Origin: Selaginella moellendorffii
Lineage: Eukaryota > Streptophyta > Lycopodiopsida > Selaginellales > Selaginellaceae
NCBI RefSeq assembly: GCF_000143415.4
Contig: NW_003314261.1
Location: 2,550,904-2,614,903, forward strand
Length of the DNA: 64,000 bases
Direction: 5' to 3'
In this document: positions 1 to 10,377 of the stretch, in pieces
Numbering within the stretch: position 1 is the first letter of the stretch
How the letters are laid out: every line of letters begins with the position of its first letter
Position numbers and translations under genes: made by a program
The notes under the pieces: generated by a model
Told to the model about the DNA's origin: nothing
Seen by the model: the letters and a program-made list of their open reading frames with translations, nothing else
The model's database searches: none

Positions 1-67
1 GCGAATTCATCTACACCGAGAGACGTAGAGAGTTAAAAACGCAGCGAGATAAAAGCAAAGCTTTTAC

Positions 68-2164
68 CTTCATGTATGGACAGGAAGCACATCCTCCACT
101 TGGTGAGCATCCTTCGCCAGAGGAAACGCCTGGGACAATTGTGAAGGCCGAAGAGCTGAGAGAATTATCCGTGGAAGACGTTGTCACAGCATCGGAGGAC
201 ACGGGAAAAACGATCTCCACTTCTATGCTTGCACTCTTGCCAGCCGATTTGTCACCCTTGAGGATGTGTTGCACGGCTGCAGCTATAGCAGTTATCATTC
301 CGGACTCCGTTCCCAATACAAACTGGAGACGATCGTCAAAATCGCGTTCCACTGCTTCCTGGACCCGGACCCGGATGAAGTCCAGAATGTTTTGCGTCGA
401 TCCTACAATTCCCATTCCCCTTCTTTTCGCTTCCATTGCAAGAGTAAACATTTCCCCTGGAACCTCGAAGTGTGCTGTGAGATAGGCATCGCCGTAACCT
501 TCCCGGACCCGGCTCACAACATCCTTTCCAAACATATCGTGCACGATACACGAACCATCCTGCCACGGTGCCAGTGTCAAAAAACTAATAAAGGCAATGA
601 GCTGCGACTCGGGGCACCTGGAAGTAGTGAAAACGCGGCAGGAGGGAGGCTATTGTTTGCTTGTTGTGCAAAGGATGGACTGCTGCAATGTCATCGTCCT
701 CCATAGCTGCAAGTTGTTGAAACAATACCGCAAGATTGGCACCCATGTAGGAATCAGGACCATACCACACAGTTAGATCGGGTATTTCAGCGAATGCCTG
801 TTACGACAAAAGTGAGTTATCAGACAAAGCAAGAAAAGACAAACCTGTAGTACTGTCTGGACAACGTTGGACGAAGTGCACGTAATAGTTGGAACCAAAG
901 AATGAGATCGAGCTTTTGTTTCTAGAGACGTGTTGATGTAGATGACATGCAGAGCTGGAGCCTTTACACTGCGATTTTCTAAATAGTCTGTGTAAGACGA
1001 GCTCTCTGCCGCTTCAGCAAGTGAGCATCCTATTCTTTCCTTGGACATTCGATAAACACGAACCTATAGTACCACACATTAATAACACTAACAACAAAAA
1101 AGAAAAGAAACAAACCTTTTCGTAGCCAGCCTGATCCAAGATTGCTCTTGCATTCTCGGACATAAAGTCCACACCAAGCACAGCAATGGCCTGACAGCCT
1201 TGGTCAGCCATCTTAACTGCGCGATCCGCCATGACGAGCGAGTCTGATATGTGGATGTGAGGCCATAGCTTCTGAGCAGCAACCAAAACACCCTGAACTT
1301 CGGGGTCCATGTAAAAATGTGCCACGACTCCGATGCGCTTCTTCCTGAGATAATCTGCAAGAAGCTGAACCTTAGTTGCGTCTGGCAACAGATACTTCGC
1401 CTAAGTAACAAGAAGGAAAAAAAAAAGAGAGACATGAGAACGATATAGAAAGATCTAAGTTTTATCTTTCTCGTGCCTACCTGCGCGATCGCAAAGCTTC
1501 CTTCCGGCTTGAATCCATCGGCAGTGATGACCAGCGAAGGAAAGGGATCAAACGTACGCTTTCCCTCGCGCCGAGCGAGCAAATGCCTCACGCGCTTCTG
1601 TAAAGCAAGGAGCACATTATACCATGTGTTGGATCGCGACGACGAACCACTCAATCCCATGGTTGCCAGGTCCAGCGACAGCCCCACAATCTCTTCCGCC
1701 AGTGCGCCATCGAGAGCCTCCCGGAGAACTGCACAGAATCCCCGAGTCAGCTCGGCATCACTGTCAGCTCCAAAGTGCACGGCGGCAGCGCCACTGGAAT
1801 CATCATCTAGACTCGCCGTCAGCCAAACCTGTGCAGTGCAGCCCATGACCCTGTTCTCCGCCACGCGCTCCTCGTCCCCGAGCCGCGGCAGCCGCGCGGC
1901 CCGATCAAGCAGATACTGGATCCGTGCGCGAGGAGACTCCCCTGCTTGCGCCACGCCGAGCAAGGATCGCTCAACCCTAGCCGCGAGCGATGGATTATCG
2001 CTGCTACCGCGCGATTTACCTTCCTGTTCCAAGATCGTGGACGCGCGAGCGCTCTTGATCCTGATCCTGCCGCCGCAGCGATATTTCGAGCTCACCGGCT
2101 CGGGATTGTGGCGCTGGAATGGAAAAGAGAGCGCGCCATCGCGGAGGGAGAACGCGGCCGCCAT
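68..2164 (-). CDS. QS: Quinolinate synthase, plastidial (SufE-NadA fusion), 3' end outside window
   Basis: Condenses iminoaspartate and dihydroxyacetone phosphate to quinolinate, the de novo NAD precursor, in plastids. Exons read on the minus strand: 2164-1481, 1400-1116, 1063-845, 797-618 and 559-68, all in phase (620 codons). A GT donor follows at 67, so at least one more exon lies beyond position 1. Residues 1-40 look like a transit peptide. Residues about 60-220 are a SufE domain with the sulfur-accepting Cys in VMGCTAQVW. The NadA part starts near residue 229 and ends with a cysteine cluster (GEGCSPSGGCASCPYMK) that should ligate the 4Fe-4S cluster. SufE fused to NadA is the known plant arrangement. 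The start is the first ATG in frame. The stop of the upstream ankyrin gene is only 56 bp from this ATG. Confidence 0.93.
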
Positions 2165-2220
2165 AGCTTGGCAAAATTAGGGCTCTTGGAAAAGATAAAT
2201 GTAAAAGAGGGAAAATACAT

Positions 2221-3136
2221 TCAAGCGCCATTACCATTCCCAGAGGCGTCCGCCGCCGCCGCCTCCGCCGCCTCTTTGCGCTTGGCATCCATCTCCGCTT
2301 GGATTTGGGCCTCCACATCGGCGATGTTGACGAGCTTGTGCTCGTTAAATGCTGCGCCCTCGGAGAGGAGGAATTTGAAGACGTCCTCGCCCTCGATGCC
2401 CTTTGTTCTCGCGAGATAGAGCGGCGTGAGGCCATACTTGTCTTCCCGGTTGATCTTGCCGCCGAATTGGACGAGCAGGCCTTGGATCGATCAAGGAGTA
2501 GCAAAAGAAGTGGGAGAAGAAGAAGAAGAAGAAGACCATGGAAGGATACGGACAATGGGTAAGCTTCCAGCTCTGGCCGCCCAGTGGAGAGCAGTTCTGC
2601 AATGCAAGGAAACGATCATCTCATCATCTTCTTCCTAGAGAGAAAGTTTCCCCAAATCAGTAGCGAAATTTCTTTGACCATGTCTGTGACGAATCCACTC
2701 TTTGTACCTGCTCGTGTGCGTGTCTTGCGCATTGATGCTGGCGCCTAGCTTGATGAGATCCTCGCAAATCTTGAGATGGTTGCAATCGGACGCCCAGATC
2801 AGCGCGGTTCTTCCATACCGATCCTACACTTCCATTTGGATGAATCGAGACAGAGGAAGAATTTAGGCGATGCCATACCTTGGCATCGGCATCGAAATCC
2901 TTGTCCTTGGAGAACTTGAGCACCGCCCGGTGATCGCCAATCTCCGCGGCATCGAAGATGTTCTTGGGCGGCGCGCCGCGGCCGTGGAGATCGTAGATCG
3001 CAAACTGGCGCGTGGGGAGCTTGTTGGCCGCCTCGGACTTGCGCACCTGCTCCTGAGCTTGTGCCTGGAGGATCGCGGCCTCCTCCTTCTTGGATTGCTG
3101 CCGCCGCCGCTCCATGGCCCTCTCCTTATCGTCCAT
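2221..3136 (-). CDS. Small ankyrin-repeat protein, 226 aa
   Basis: Four exons on the minus strand: 3136-2879, 2823-2708, 2596-2550 (only 47 nt) and 2480-2221. They sum to 681 nt with a TGA stop. The N-terminal 50 residues are charged and helical (many K, E, R, Q). Ankyrin repeats follow: NIFDAAEIGDHRAVLKF, then a repeat starting DRYGRTALIWA, then TALHWAARAGSLPIVRLLV spanning the micro-exon, then a last unit around KYGLTPLYLA. Ankyrin repeats are protein-binding scaffolds; the partner and role are not visible. There is no signal peptide or membrane segment. The micro-exon is easily missed, but without it the phases do not match. Exon 4 ends 56 bp before the quinolinate synthase ATG on the same strand, so the 3' UTR of this gene must overlap the promoter or 5' UTR of the next. 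Confidence 0.82.
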
Positions 3137-3910
3137 GCCGTCCCGAAGAACCCTAAAACGGTTGTCCCATGAAATTCAAACTGCCCGCCAAATGGGTAAC
3201 GAATATGCTCAATTTTAAAGCCTTAACCCAACCCTAACCCTACATTCGCCTAGAAATTGGGGCTCTTTATAAAAGACGGCAAGGTGTGTCTTTAAGCCGG
3301 TTGACCGTGTCGAGAGTTCTATTTTCGTGGCCGAGAATGTCAAGGAAAATGTCTCAAAGTGGGATCAGCACTACGGCACTTTGTTTTTTTGTATCCATGT
3401 CATTCGTCTCTCGCTCTAGTTCAAAGGGTCAAAATTTTCAGGCTCAAAGCAGATGATTCCACGAGAACAATGTGAGACACGAAATCGCGATGAATTGCGC
3501 TCGCTCTTTCCATCTCATCTCGCGGGGGGAGGTGGAAATCGTCGACCTTTGTTTGCTGGAGGAAATGAGACAAGAAGAAGTTGAAGAAACGGACGCAAAG
3601 AACACAAGGTACACCGATTTTTTCTTTTCGCCTTTTATTTTTTTCTTTGGTGAGGAGTTTTAATTGGATTTGCCAATCAGCAGTAGCTTAGGCACTGACG
3701 TTCTTACGTCTTAGAAAGAACACGCAATATGATCCAAAAAAGCGCAGATTATTTTATCCAAGGAGAAGAAAAAACTGCGAATCGAACTCGCCAAAATTGG
3801 ATTTTTAGAAACAATATCTATGCGAAGACGAATGAATGAATGAACGAACAAGAGAAAAACGATAGACAGCTTTCCTTCTCCCGGGGAGGAAGAAAGAAGA
3901 ACACTGATTG
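3137..3910. other. Intergenic, no gene seen
   Basis: Shared upstream region of the ankyrin gene (minus) and 3' flank of the ERF gene (minus). Only short ORFs without recognisable motifs occur. A short run of CCCTAAC-like units lies near 3225-3245. I see no RNA gene or transposon here. Confidence 0.5.
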
Positions 3911-5717
3911 CTATGACGGAGGAGGGGGACGAGGATCGCTCTCCTCCTCCTCGTCGAGTTCGAATGGATTGAAGCTCTGCTCGTGATGCCATTCTTGCGA
4001 GAACAAGTTCTCGATCATCTGCTGCTGCTGCTGCTGATGCTGATGCTGCTGCTGCCGGAGCAAATGATGCTGCAAAAGAATCTCTTGCCGCCTGCGCTGC
4101 TGCTCTTGATGCTGTGGATCCTGTTCTTCCACTCCAAATCGCGGCAGCTGGGCTAGGCTCTGCTGGATTTGTTGCTGGCGATGGATCTGCTGCTCGTGAA
4201 TCTGGGTTTGCTGGGCCTGCTGGAGCTGCTGCTGCTGCTGGGAGGAGAATCCGACGGATGGCGATTGCTGGAGGAATGGCGGGCGATAGCCAAGAACCCT
4301 AAGTTGCTCCTGCTGGAGCACCGATGCGTGGAACAAGCTCTGCGCGCTCTGCGGCCATGCGAAAGACGCCGTCGCGGGAGGAGGACGAGGAGTGGGAGGG
4401 GGAGTGGTGCTCGCTTGCGCTGCCGCCGCGGCTGCCCTGGATTGGATCAGCTGCTGCGCTTCCTGCTGCTGCTTCCTCTCTTGCTCGCGCTGCCTCTGGC
4501 GGCTGTGGTACTCGTCTGGGAAGTTGAGCTTGGCCCTGTGGCCACGGAAATTGATGGCCGCCGCGTCGTACGCCCTGGCCGCGCCCTCGGCGGTGTCGTA
4601 GGTTCCCAGCCATACCCGTGCCGCCTTCTTGGGATCCCTAATCTCTGCCGCCCACTTCCCCCATGGCCGCCGGCGAACGCCGCGGTATCGCGGCCTTGGA
4701 TTCTCTTGCTGTTGTTGCTGCTGGCGCTCATCGCCCGCTCCGCGCGCTTGCGCCGGCGCTAGCGCTGTTCCTCCTGCATTGAAAGAGAAAACAAAGACGA
4801 GAAGTTAGAAAGAGATCGAGCAAGAATGGATGCTTTTCTCGCGGCAAGGCTGGATTTTGAGCATCGAGCATTGCGGACGATCGTATTCGGGAATCTAGGA
4901 TTTGAACAAGAGGATGGATTCGATTCGATCCGTATACGCTTTGATGTAACGTGCACATACCTCGCTGATGATCGTGAGATTGCTGCTGCTGCTGCTGCAG
5001 CTGGGCCTGTGCCTGCTGCGCTGTGATCGATGAGACCGATCGAGCTTGCCCGATTGACGCGACATGCATTGCCGGTCGATCGCCGGAGCCACTTGCTGCT
5101 AGAGCCTCCGGTTTAAACTCGTGATCATACTCGTAGCTCCAGTCTAATTGCTCCACATCTCGCTGCCGCTTGTGTGAAGCTTGCGCCTGCTCGAGCGCTT
5201 GCTGATCGTCACCGCGGCGCTGGTCCTGCGGGATGATCATCCTGGAAGAGGAATCGCCGGCAAAAGGCGAGGAGCTACTGCTAGTCGACGTACTACCCGA
5301 TTGACCGACGTGAGAGAGGACGCTCACCATTAGCGACCGTTCCTGGGTCAAAATCTCACCCCTCCCATCCATGAATCCCGGTATCTGCCGCGGGTCTACA
5401 TGGAAGTCGGAGCTCCGCAGTGATCGAGCTTGCTGATCGTGGTGTTCTTCTTGATGGGGATCCTGGAGCCGCGGCCTCTTGGCGGTGCTTGACTCTTCCT
5501 CCTCCTCTTGCTCCTCCTTCCCACCGCCACTGGCACCGCCACCGCCACCATCGCCACCACTGCGATCTTGCCGACGATGAAAATCACCGCCACCCCCGGG
5601 GAACTCCACCTTCGATCTCGAAGAAGCGAATTTTGCTGTGATGATCGGCTGCTTACTTGCTGACTTGATTATCCTCGTGGATGGCTGGACGGATAGTATT
5701 CTCGGCGGAGCGATCAT
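3911..5717 (-). CDS. AP2/ERF transcription factor, ABR1-like (ERF group X)
   Basis: DNA-binding transcription factor, expected to bind GCC-box or related elements in the nucleus. Two exons, 5717-4961 and 4773-3911, give 1620 nt and 539 aa with a TAG stop. One AP2 domain lies at about residues 282-340, with the ERF hallmarks [38 protein letters not shown] and [10 protein letters not shown]. The Ala and Asp that define the ERF rather than the DREB class are present. The N-terminal half is low complexity: Gly-rich, an acidic run, then a stretch ending in Gln. The C-terminal 200 residues hold repeated polyQ and His/Gln tracts encoded by CAG/CAA runs. The start is ATG at 5717; the frame is open 30 nt further upstream, but only from a GTG. 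The family is best known for ABA and stress responses; that role here is inference. Confidence 0.9.
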
Positions 5718-6125
5718 CACAGCGCGTTTGTTGCTGCCGCTCGTCACGAGGCTTCATCCAAGTGAAGCTCCCTAGCTCTCTCTCACTCGTTCTGGAATCT
5801 GGATCGCTCTCGCTAGATTGTATTGTTTTTTCTTTTTCCTTGTGGCTACTGCTGCTTTGCTACCACTGCTCCTTGCCTGGTGTGCTCAATGGATCCTGCT
5901 CCTAGATTTCAAAAGCTACATGATTTTGTCGGCAGCGATTCAAGCCCTTTCCGATTAAAACAGTGGAGAGTGTCTGAGCTGTTGTACAACAGCACAACAG
6001 TCGGAACACGACTTCGAATTCCTCAGTATTTTGCCACTCTTTGGTTTTGATGGTTGCGTGCGCGTCCTTTGCACCGCCCACGCTCAAACCCAAACAAAGA
6101 AAAAAAAACACCTTTTCTTCCTTCT

Positions 6126-6129
<4 letters not shown>

Positions 6130-6163
<34 letters not shown>
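6130..6163. repeat. (GA)n microsatellite
   Basis: About 17 perfect GA units roughly 410 bp upstream of the ERF start codon. GA/CT tracts are common in plant 5' regions and can be bound by GAGA-type factors; any role here is inference. Confidence 0.9.
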
Positions 6164-6165
<2 letters not shown>

Positions 6166-6659
6166 GGAGGGGGGAGCTGGAACCTCTTCGCCAAAAACCG
6201 ACCTAGTGAATAATCTTCTTAGTAAATTCCCCCCAAATGAAAGAAGAAAGTTATAGAGAGTCCTATTTCATCAGCTCTAAAACTCATGCTAGATCCCCTG
6301 TAGCAATTGCTGCGCATCTGCTCGCGCGATGGCCTGATTGACAGACAAGCGAGGCCTTTTTCTCGCAACCCACACACACATTTTTCTCGATTCCTATCGC
6401 GTTCTCCTCTATCTCGAGTGGAGTGTGCGCGATATCAATTCGAGGAGCTTATCGGCCCTGGATCGCACGAAAGATCCGCAAGATAAGATCAATCTCTCGT
6501 TTGCTTGCTCTGCCGCCTTTGACGAAGCTTCGCGGGGGTCCAGGCGCATTTGCCCGGGCCTTCCTCGTCCCTTCCCGCGCGCTTTGAGGATATTCCCGCC
6601 ACCGCTGCCCTAGGTTTTAAATTTGAAACGGGCGGACGCCACATGGACCCTGCTGTAGA

Positions 6660-6998
6660 CACGTGTGCAAATTGGGCTGGCCACCGTCGACGCGACACCG
6701 ACCTTGGTAGCCCACGCCAGCATGTCGGTGTGGCACGTGGCGGTATCCAAGGGCCGCGATTCTCTCGGTCACGGTCAAACCCCGCCATAAGCGGGAAAAC
6801 ATTCCAGGCGTCGTTTAGCGCATCAACGCGCTTACAGGATATGCGGCTGGTCAATTCAACCATTCCGTTATAAGTTGGTCAACCCCTTGGACGAAATGTT
6901 TGCCCTCTCTCTCTCCATTTTTTCTCCGAGCTTGGTAAGAACTTAGAAGAAGGGAGCTGTTTTTCCTGGGTTCTTTCTGCGCATGGCGGTGGCACGTG
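6660..6998. promoter_or_regulatory. Cluster of three CACGTG boxes upstream of the ERF gene
   Basis: Palindromic CACGTG hexamers occur at 6660-6665, 6734-6739 and 6993-6998. The middle one reads GGCACGTGGCGG, the strong ABRE/G-box form with a GGC flank. They lie 0.9-1.3 kb upstream of the ERF start and just downstream of the MurC stop (7072). bZIP and bHLH factors bind such boxes. The rest of 5718-7071 has no gene that I can support. Confidence 0.4.
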
Positions 6999-7071
6999 TT
7001 TGGACGTAAATTTTTTATCGGTGCGCCAGTGACCCACTGCTTGAATCGTTGAAATCTAATCCATGGCTCTT

Positions 7072-9497
7072 TCAATCCCTCTCACGGGAGGAAGCGAGGG
7101 CGTCAAGGAGCTTCGGTCCAACAATTGTTACATCACCTGATGATGCGAGCAATAAAAGCATTGTCTCGTCAAAAGATTTGAGTAGAGAGCGCAAAAAAAA
7201 AAAAAAAAAACAAAAAAATTGGAATCAAACAAACCTGCACCGAGCGTAAGGAGTACGATATTCCCCCCTTTGTTGACTTCGTTCTCCTCCAGCGCTGTGA
7301 GCTCCCAAGAGAGACGTTCTATAACTTCGTCCTGGATATGTGCATGCGTGGGGGCTTGTCAGAGGTAAAAACAAGCACGCCTCAAGGAGCTAGCTAAGCA
7401 CTCACCAAGGTTGGTATGAACATCGCAGGTGGGCCTGTAATAACGGAGACCAAGTCCGCGCCGCTAAGTTTCCAAACATTGTTCTCTCTGGCCGAAAAAA
7501 TCTGCCACAATGTAGGTACGAACTCAGAGCAAGCAATATTTTACAAGGACAAGAGAAAAGAATACTGGCCTCCGTCACGATCACTCTATTGGCACCGCTA
7601 AATGCCGGAGCAAAGTCCTGTAAGAGCTTGGCGATACGACTGCATGCACCATCTTGTCATACCGTGAAAAAGAAGCAACGCCAAGAACGAGGCCGAAACT
7701 TACCTGTGTGTGTGTGGCTGAAAAACCACCCAAATCGGCTGCTTATCAAATCTCTGACGAGCTGCTTGAAGAACAGCGCGGACCTCCGTCGGATGATGCG
7801 CGTAATCGTCATATATGTCACACCTTCGTACGGTTCCTACGTACTCGAAGCGCCGGCGGAGCCCCTGGAAGCTTTGCAAGGCGCTGCTGGCGGCTTGTGC
7901 AGCCACTGCCATGGCTTTCAGCTGGCCAGATTCATCACATGATCCTTTGCCTTTGAATGCCAACAGTGACACTGCCGCGAGAACCTGGACATCGAAGGTG
8001 AGCAAACGACAAAAGGATTTAAATACGCACACTCAACAAAGGCTTACCGCTAGAGAGTTGAGTACGTTGTATGTGCCCGGAAGCTTCAAGCTGACCCTGG
8101 CCATGGGCCTATTCCTGTACACCTGCATTCACGCAATATAAATCATTAGTCCCTCCCATGTTGCTGAAGTGCCGAGTGACGAAATTATACAGCAACATAA
8201 TCTGTACCGCCCAAGATGTTTGGCACAAGCATGATTGCTCGCCAATCATTTTGTTCGTGAAGGCCATATGTGAGTTTCCTAGAAGCCTGTTTGGAATATT
8301 GCTCGAGGCTAGTGATCAAGGATCGCGTCCCTGCACTGAAGAGAAGGATTACGTTGGCAAAACAATGAACATCGCAGAAAGAACCTGTCGCCACAAATTA
8401 TCAGGCAGCCATCCGGCTTGATCCGGGAAATAAAATGCTTGAACATTTCTCGCACGGAGGCCTGCTAGACAGCTTGATCTGTAGACAATTAAAAACAAAA
8501 AGAGAGAGACAAACACTATACCTCGTCCGGGAACATGTCGACATGCTCCCATTCCACGCTAGTGACAATTGCGAGGGAAGGCGAAACGCCCAGAAAACAG
8601 CCATCGTACTCGTCTGCCTGGAACAAAACATTCTATCAGAAAGAACAAAAACACATCCACAACTTTACATGCCTGGGATCTAGTGTGAAGAGCACACCTC
8701 TAGGACGAAACGGCCTCCTTTTCCATAAGCCATATTACCGCCAGCCAACTGCAAACTTGCTGGGAATTGTCACTACAATAGAACAACAGCTACCTGTGGG
8801 ACGTCAGCACCAACGATGGCCGTAATATCATCACTGAAACTTTGAAGAACAACGGCCAGCATCGCCGTGGTGGTACTTTTGCCTGCATTCTCGAGTTTAG
8901 AGCGAAGTGTATTAGCGGATTCAAAGCGTCATACCATGAGTTCCAGCCACAGCAATAAGCTCATAATCTTCGGTGATCTCACCCAGCCATTCCGTCCGTT
9001 TGATTCTGGCAGGAAAAAAAAATTTAAAAAAATTAAAGATACGTTTCTACTGGGTGGTGCTTTACTTACACTCGTAAGCCTCGACGGCGAGCAGCTACAA
9101 CTTCTTCGTTTTCGGCAGGAATCGCACTAGACACCACAACAGCATCGGGAAAAATCCCAGAGTCGCGAAGCCAACGCTCGTCATGGCCGGCATGAACGAT
9201 GGCACCAGCTTCTTCCAGCGATCGCAATTTATTGCTCCATGTAGCATCAGATCCAGAAACCTTCCATCCCTGCATTGGGATGGCCACAATGCCAGTAACT
9301 ACTACCAGAAATAACAAGCATACCTGCTTGAGCGCTAGCAAAGCGAGAGGGGACAATCCAGTGCCGCCAATCCCTACAAAATGCACCCATCGCGATCCTT
9401 CCGCCGATGCCGCGCACGGAAATCCAAGGCGCCGCTGCGATGGACTGCGCAGCGGCTCCGGCAGCAGCGCCCGCGGCATTCTCCAAGCCATCGCCAT
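7072..9497 (-). CDS. MURC: UDP-N-acetylmuramate--L-alanine ligase MurC, plastid-type, 529 aa
   Basis: ATP-dependent ligase that adds L-alanine to UDP-N-acetylmuramate, the first amino acid step of peptidoglycan synthesis, here expected in the chloroplast. Fourteen exons: 9497-9324, 9269-9070, 9005-8935, 8882-8794, 8748-8698, 8617-8522, 8464-8385, 8335-8191, 8122-8048, 7984-7704, 7639-7570, 7501-7406, 7331-7235 and 7136-7072. They sum to 1590 nt. Residues 1-35 resemble a transit peptide. VHFVGIGGTGLSPLA is the Rossmann-like N-terminal motif. GTHGKSTTTAML (about 146-157) is the Mur ligase P-loop. DDYAHHPTE (about 386) and the C-terminal TLGAGDVTIVG are family signatures. All key motifs are intact, so it looks functional. 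Intron 11 has a GC donor (GAG|GCCAGT) instead of GT. MurC genes are kept in mosses and lycophytes, where plastid division depends on peptidoglycan. Confidence 0.93.
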
Positions 9498-9596
9498 GAA
9501 CCCTAATTAGGGATTGAGGGTTTTAACGGTCTTGGAGGGTGGAGCTTTCTCAGATCGGTCGAATTTTCCATCCACTGGTAGAGTTGATCGATAGCT

Positions 9597-9938
9597 ATGG
9601 TTTTAGTTCTCGTGATCGTGGCGCTCTTTAACTTGGAGCTATGCATCGCCCAGCAATTCCAAGCTCTCTCTCCTCCAGTAACTAATCTTCTTCCATCTCC
9701 CGCTGGAGATTTTCATCTTCCTCTCCAAAATGGCAAGGGCGAATGAAAATCAAGACGATGAATCATCTCCAAAGGGGTAAGAGTGGGAATCGCGTTTGTT
9801 ATAGTCGTCGCGGTAATTTTTGGAGTGGGAGGTTCTTACATCTACGTGACCAAGAAAGCCGATTTAACCGGGCAAAGAATGGGTAAAATTTTCAAGATCT
9901 CTTTAAAAACCATGGCATTCTTTTTGACGTATGGTTAG
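9597..9938 (+). pseudogene. Short secreted/membrane ORF broken by two in-frame TGA codons
   Basis: From ATG 9597 a 49-residue reading frame begins with a clear signal peptide (MVLVLVIVALFNLELCIAQQ) and a proline-containing stretch, then stops at TGA 9744-9746. In the same frame a second TGA follows, then an open segment from about 9762 to TAG 9938. That segment encodes a hydrophobic helix (VGIAFVIVVAVIFGVGG) and a basic cytosolic tail. Signal peptide, Pro-rich spacer, one membrane helix and basic tail is the same plan as the gene at 18916-19437. It is either a decayed copy of a small type I membrane protein, or two exons whose junction I cannot place. No family is recognised. Confidence 0.35.
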
Positions 9939-10167
9939 AAAACACGCATCGCGGCAGCCTTTTAAAAAAACACACACGAACTCCTCACGCCTGTGTGTTG
10001 TAAGAGTGAAATTTATGGAAATCTCTCTTTTTTTCTACCCCCACACGCGAAAGGCATGCCACGTCAGCTTTTGGGCTCCCTCTGGAGCACTTTTTATGCG
10101 TTTGGCCGGGCGGCAAATGGGGCGCCATGCATGGCTGATAAAGTGGGAAGGCCAAATAACCCTACAT

Positions 10168-10220
10168 TCCTTTCTTTCTTTGTCTTGTTTCTTTCTTTCT
10201 TTCTCCCTCTCTTTCTCTCA
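10168..10220 (+). repeat. Pyrimidine-rich (CTTT)n tract
   Basis: Imperfect CTTT/CT repeat about 160-210 bp upstream of the callose synthase start. It probably lies in the promoter or 5' UTR, where pyrimidine tracts are frequent in plants. Confidence 0.6.
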
Positions 10221-10377
10221 AGGCGCTAGCTAGGGTTTTAGGTCTGTCGCAGCGCCCAGGCCGCGATTGCAATGCGGCGATGCGGATGATCGCTCTCTTG
10301 GATCAGCTCCGCCTAGCAATGCAGGTGGCCGACGCGCGCATCTGGCCGATTCGAGGCTAGCGGAAAAATATTTCGCA

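Noticed and set aside
1473..2180. 235-residue plus-strand frame opposite quinolinate synthase exon 1
   Set aside because: Shadow of the real minus-strand exon; Ser/Arg/Pro-rich nonsense.
2621..2707. Exon 2 of the ankyrin gene reading on to a CATG|GT donor
   Set aside because: The 47-nt micro-exon 2596-2550 restores a textbook ankyrin repeat and all phases, so this longer exon is not needed.
5718..5747. Longer ERF start at 5747
   Set aside because: The codon there is GTG on the minus strand; the first true ATG in this frame is 5717.
10267..10377. Upstream in-frame ATG of the callose synthase
   Set aside because: It would add 37 residues unlike the family N-terminus; ATG 10378 gives the conserved MATSRG start.
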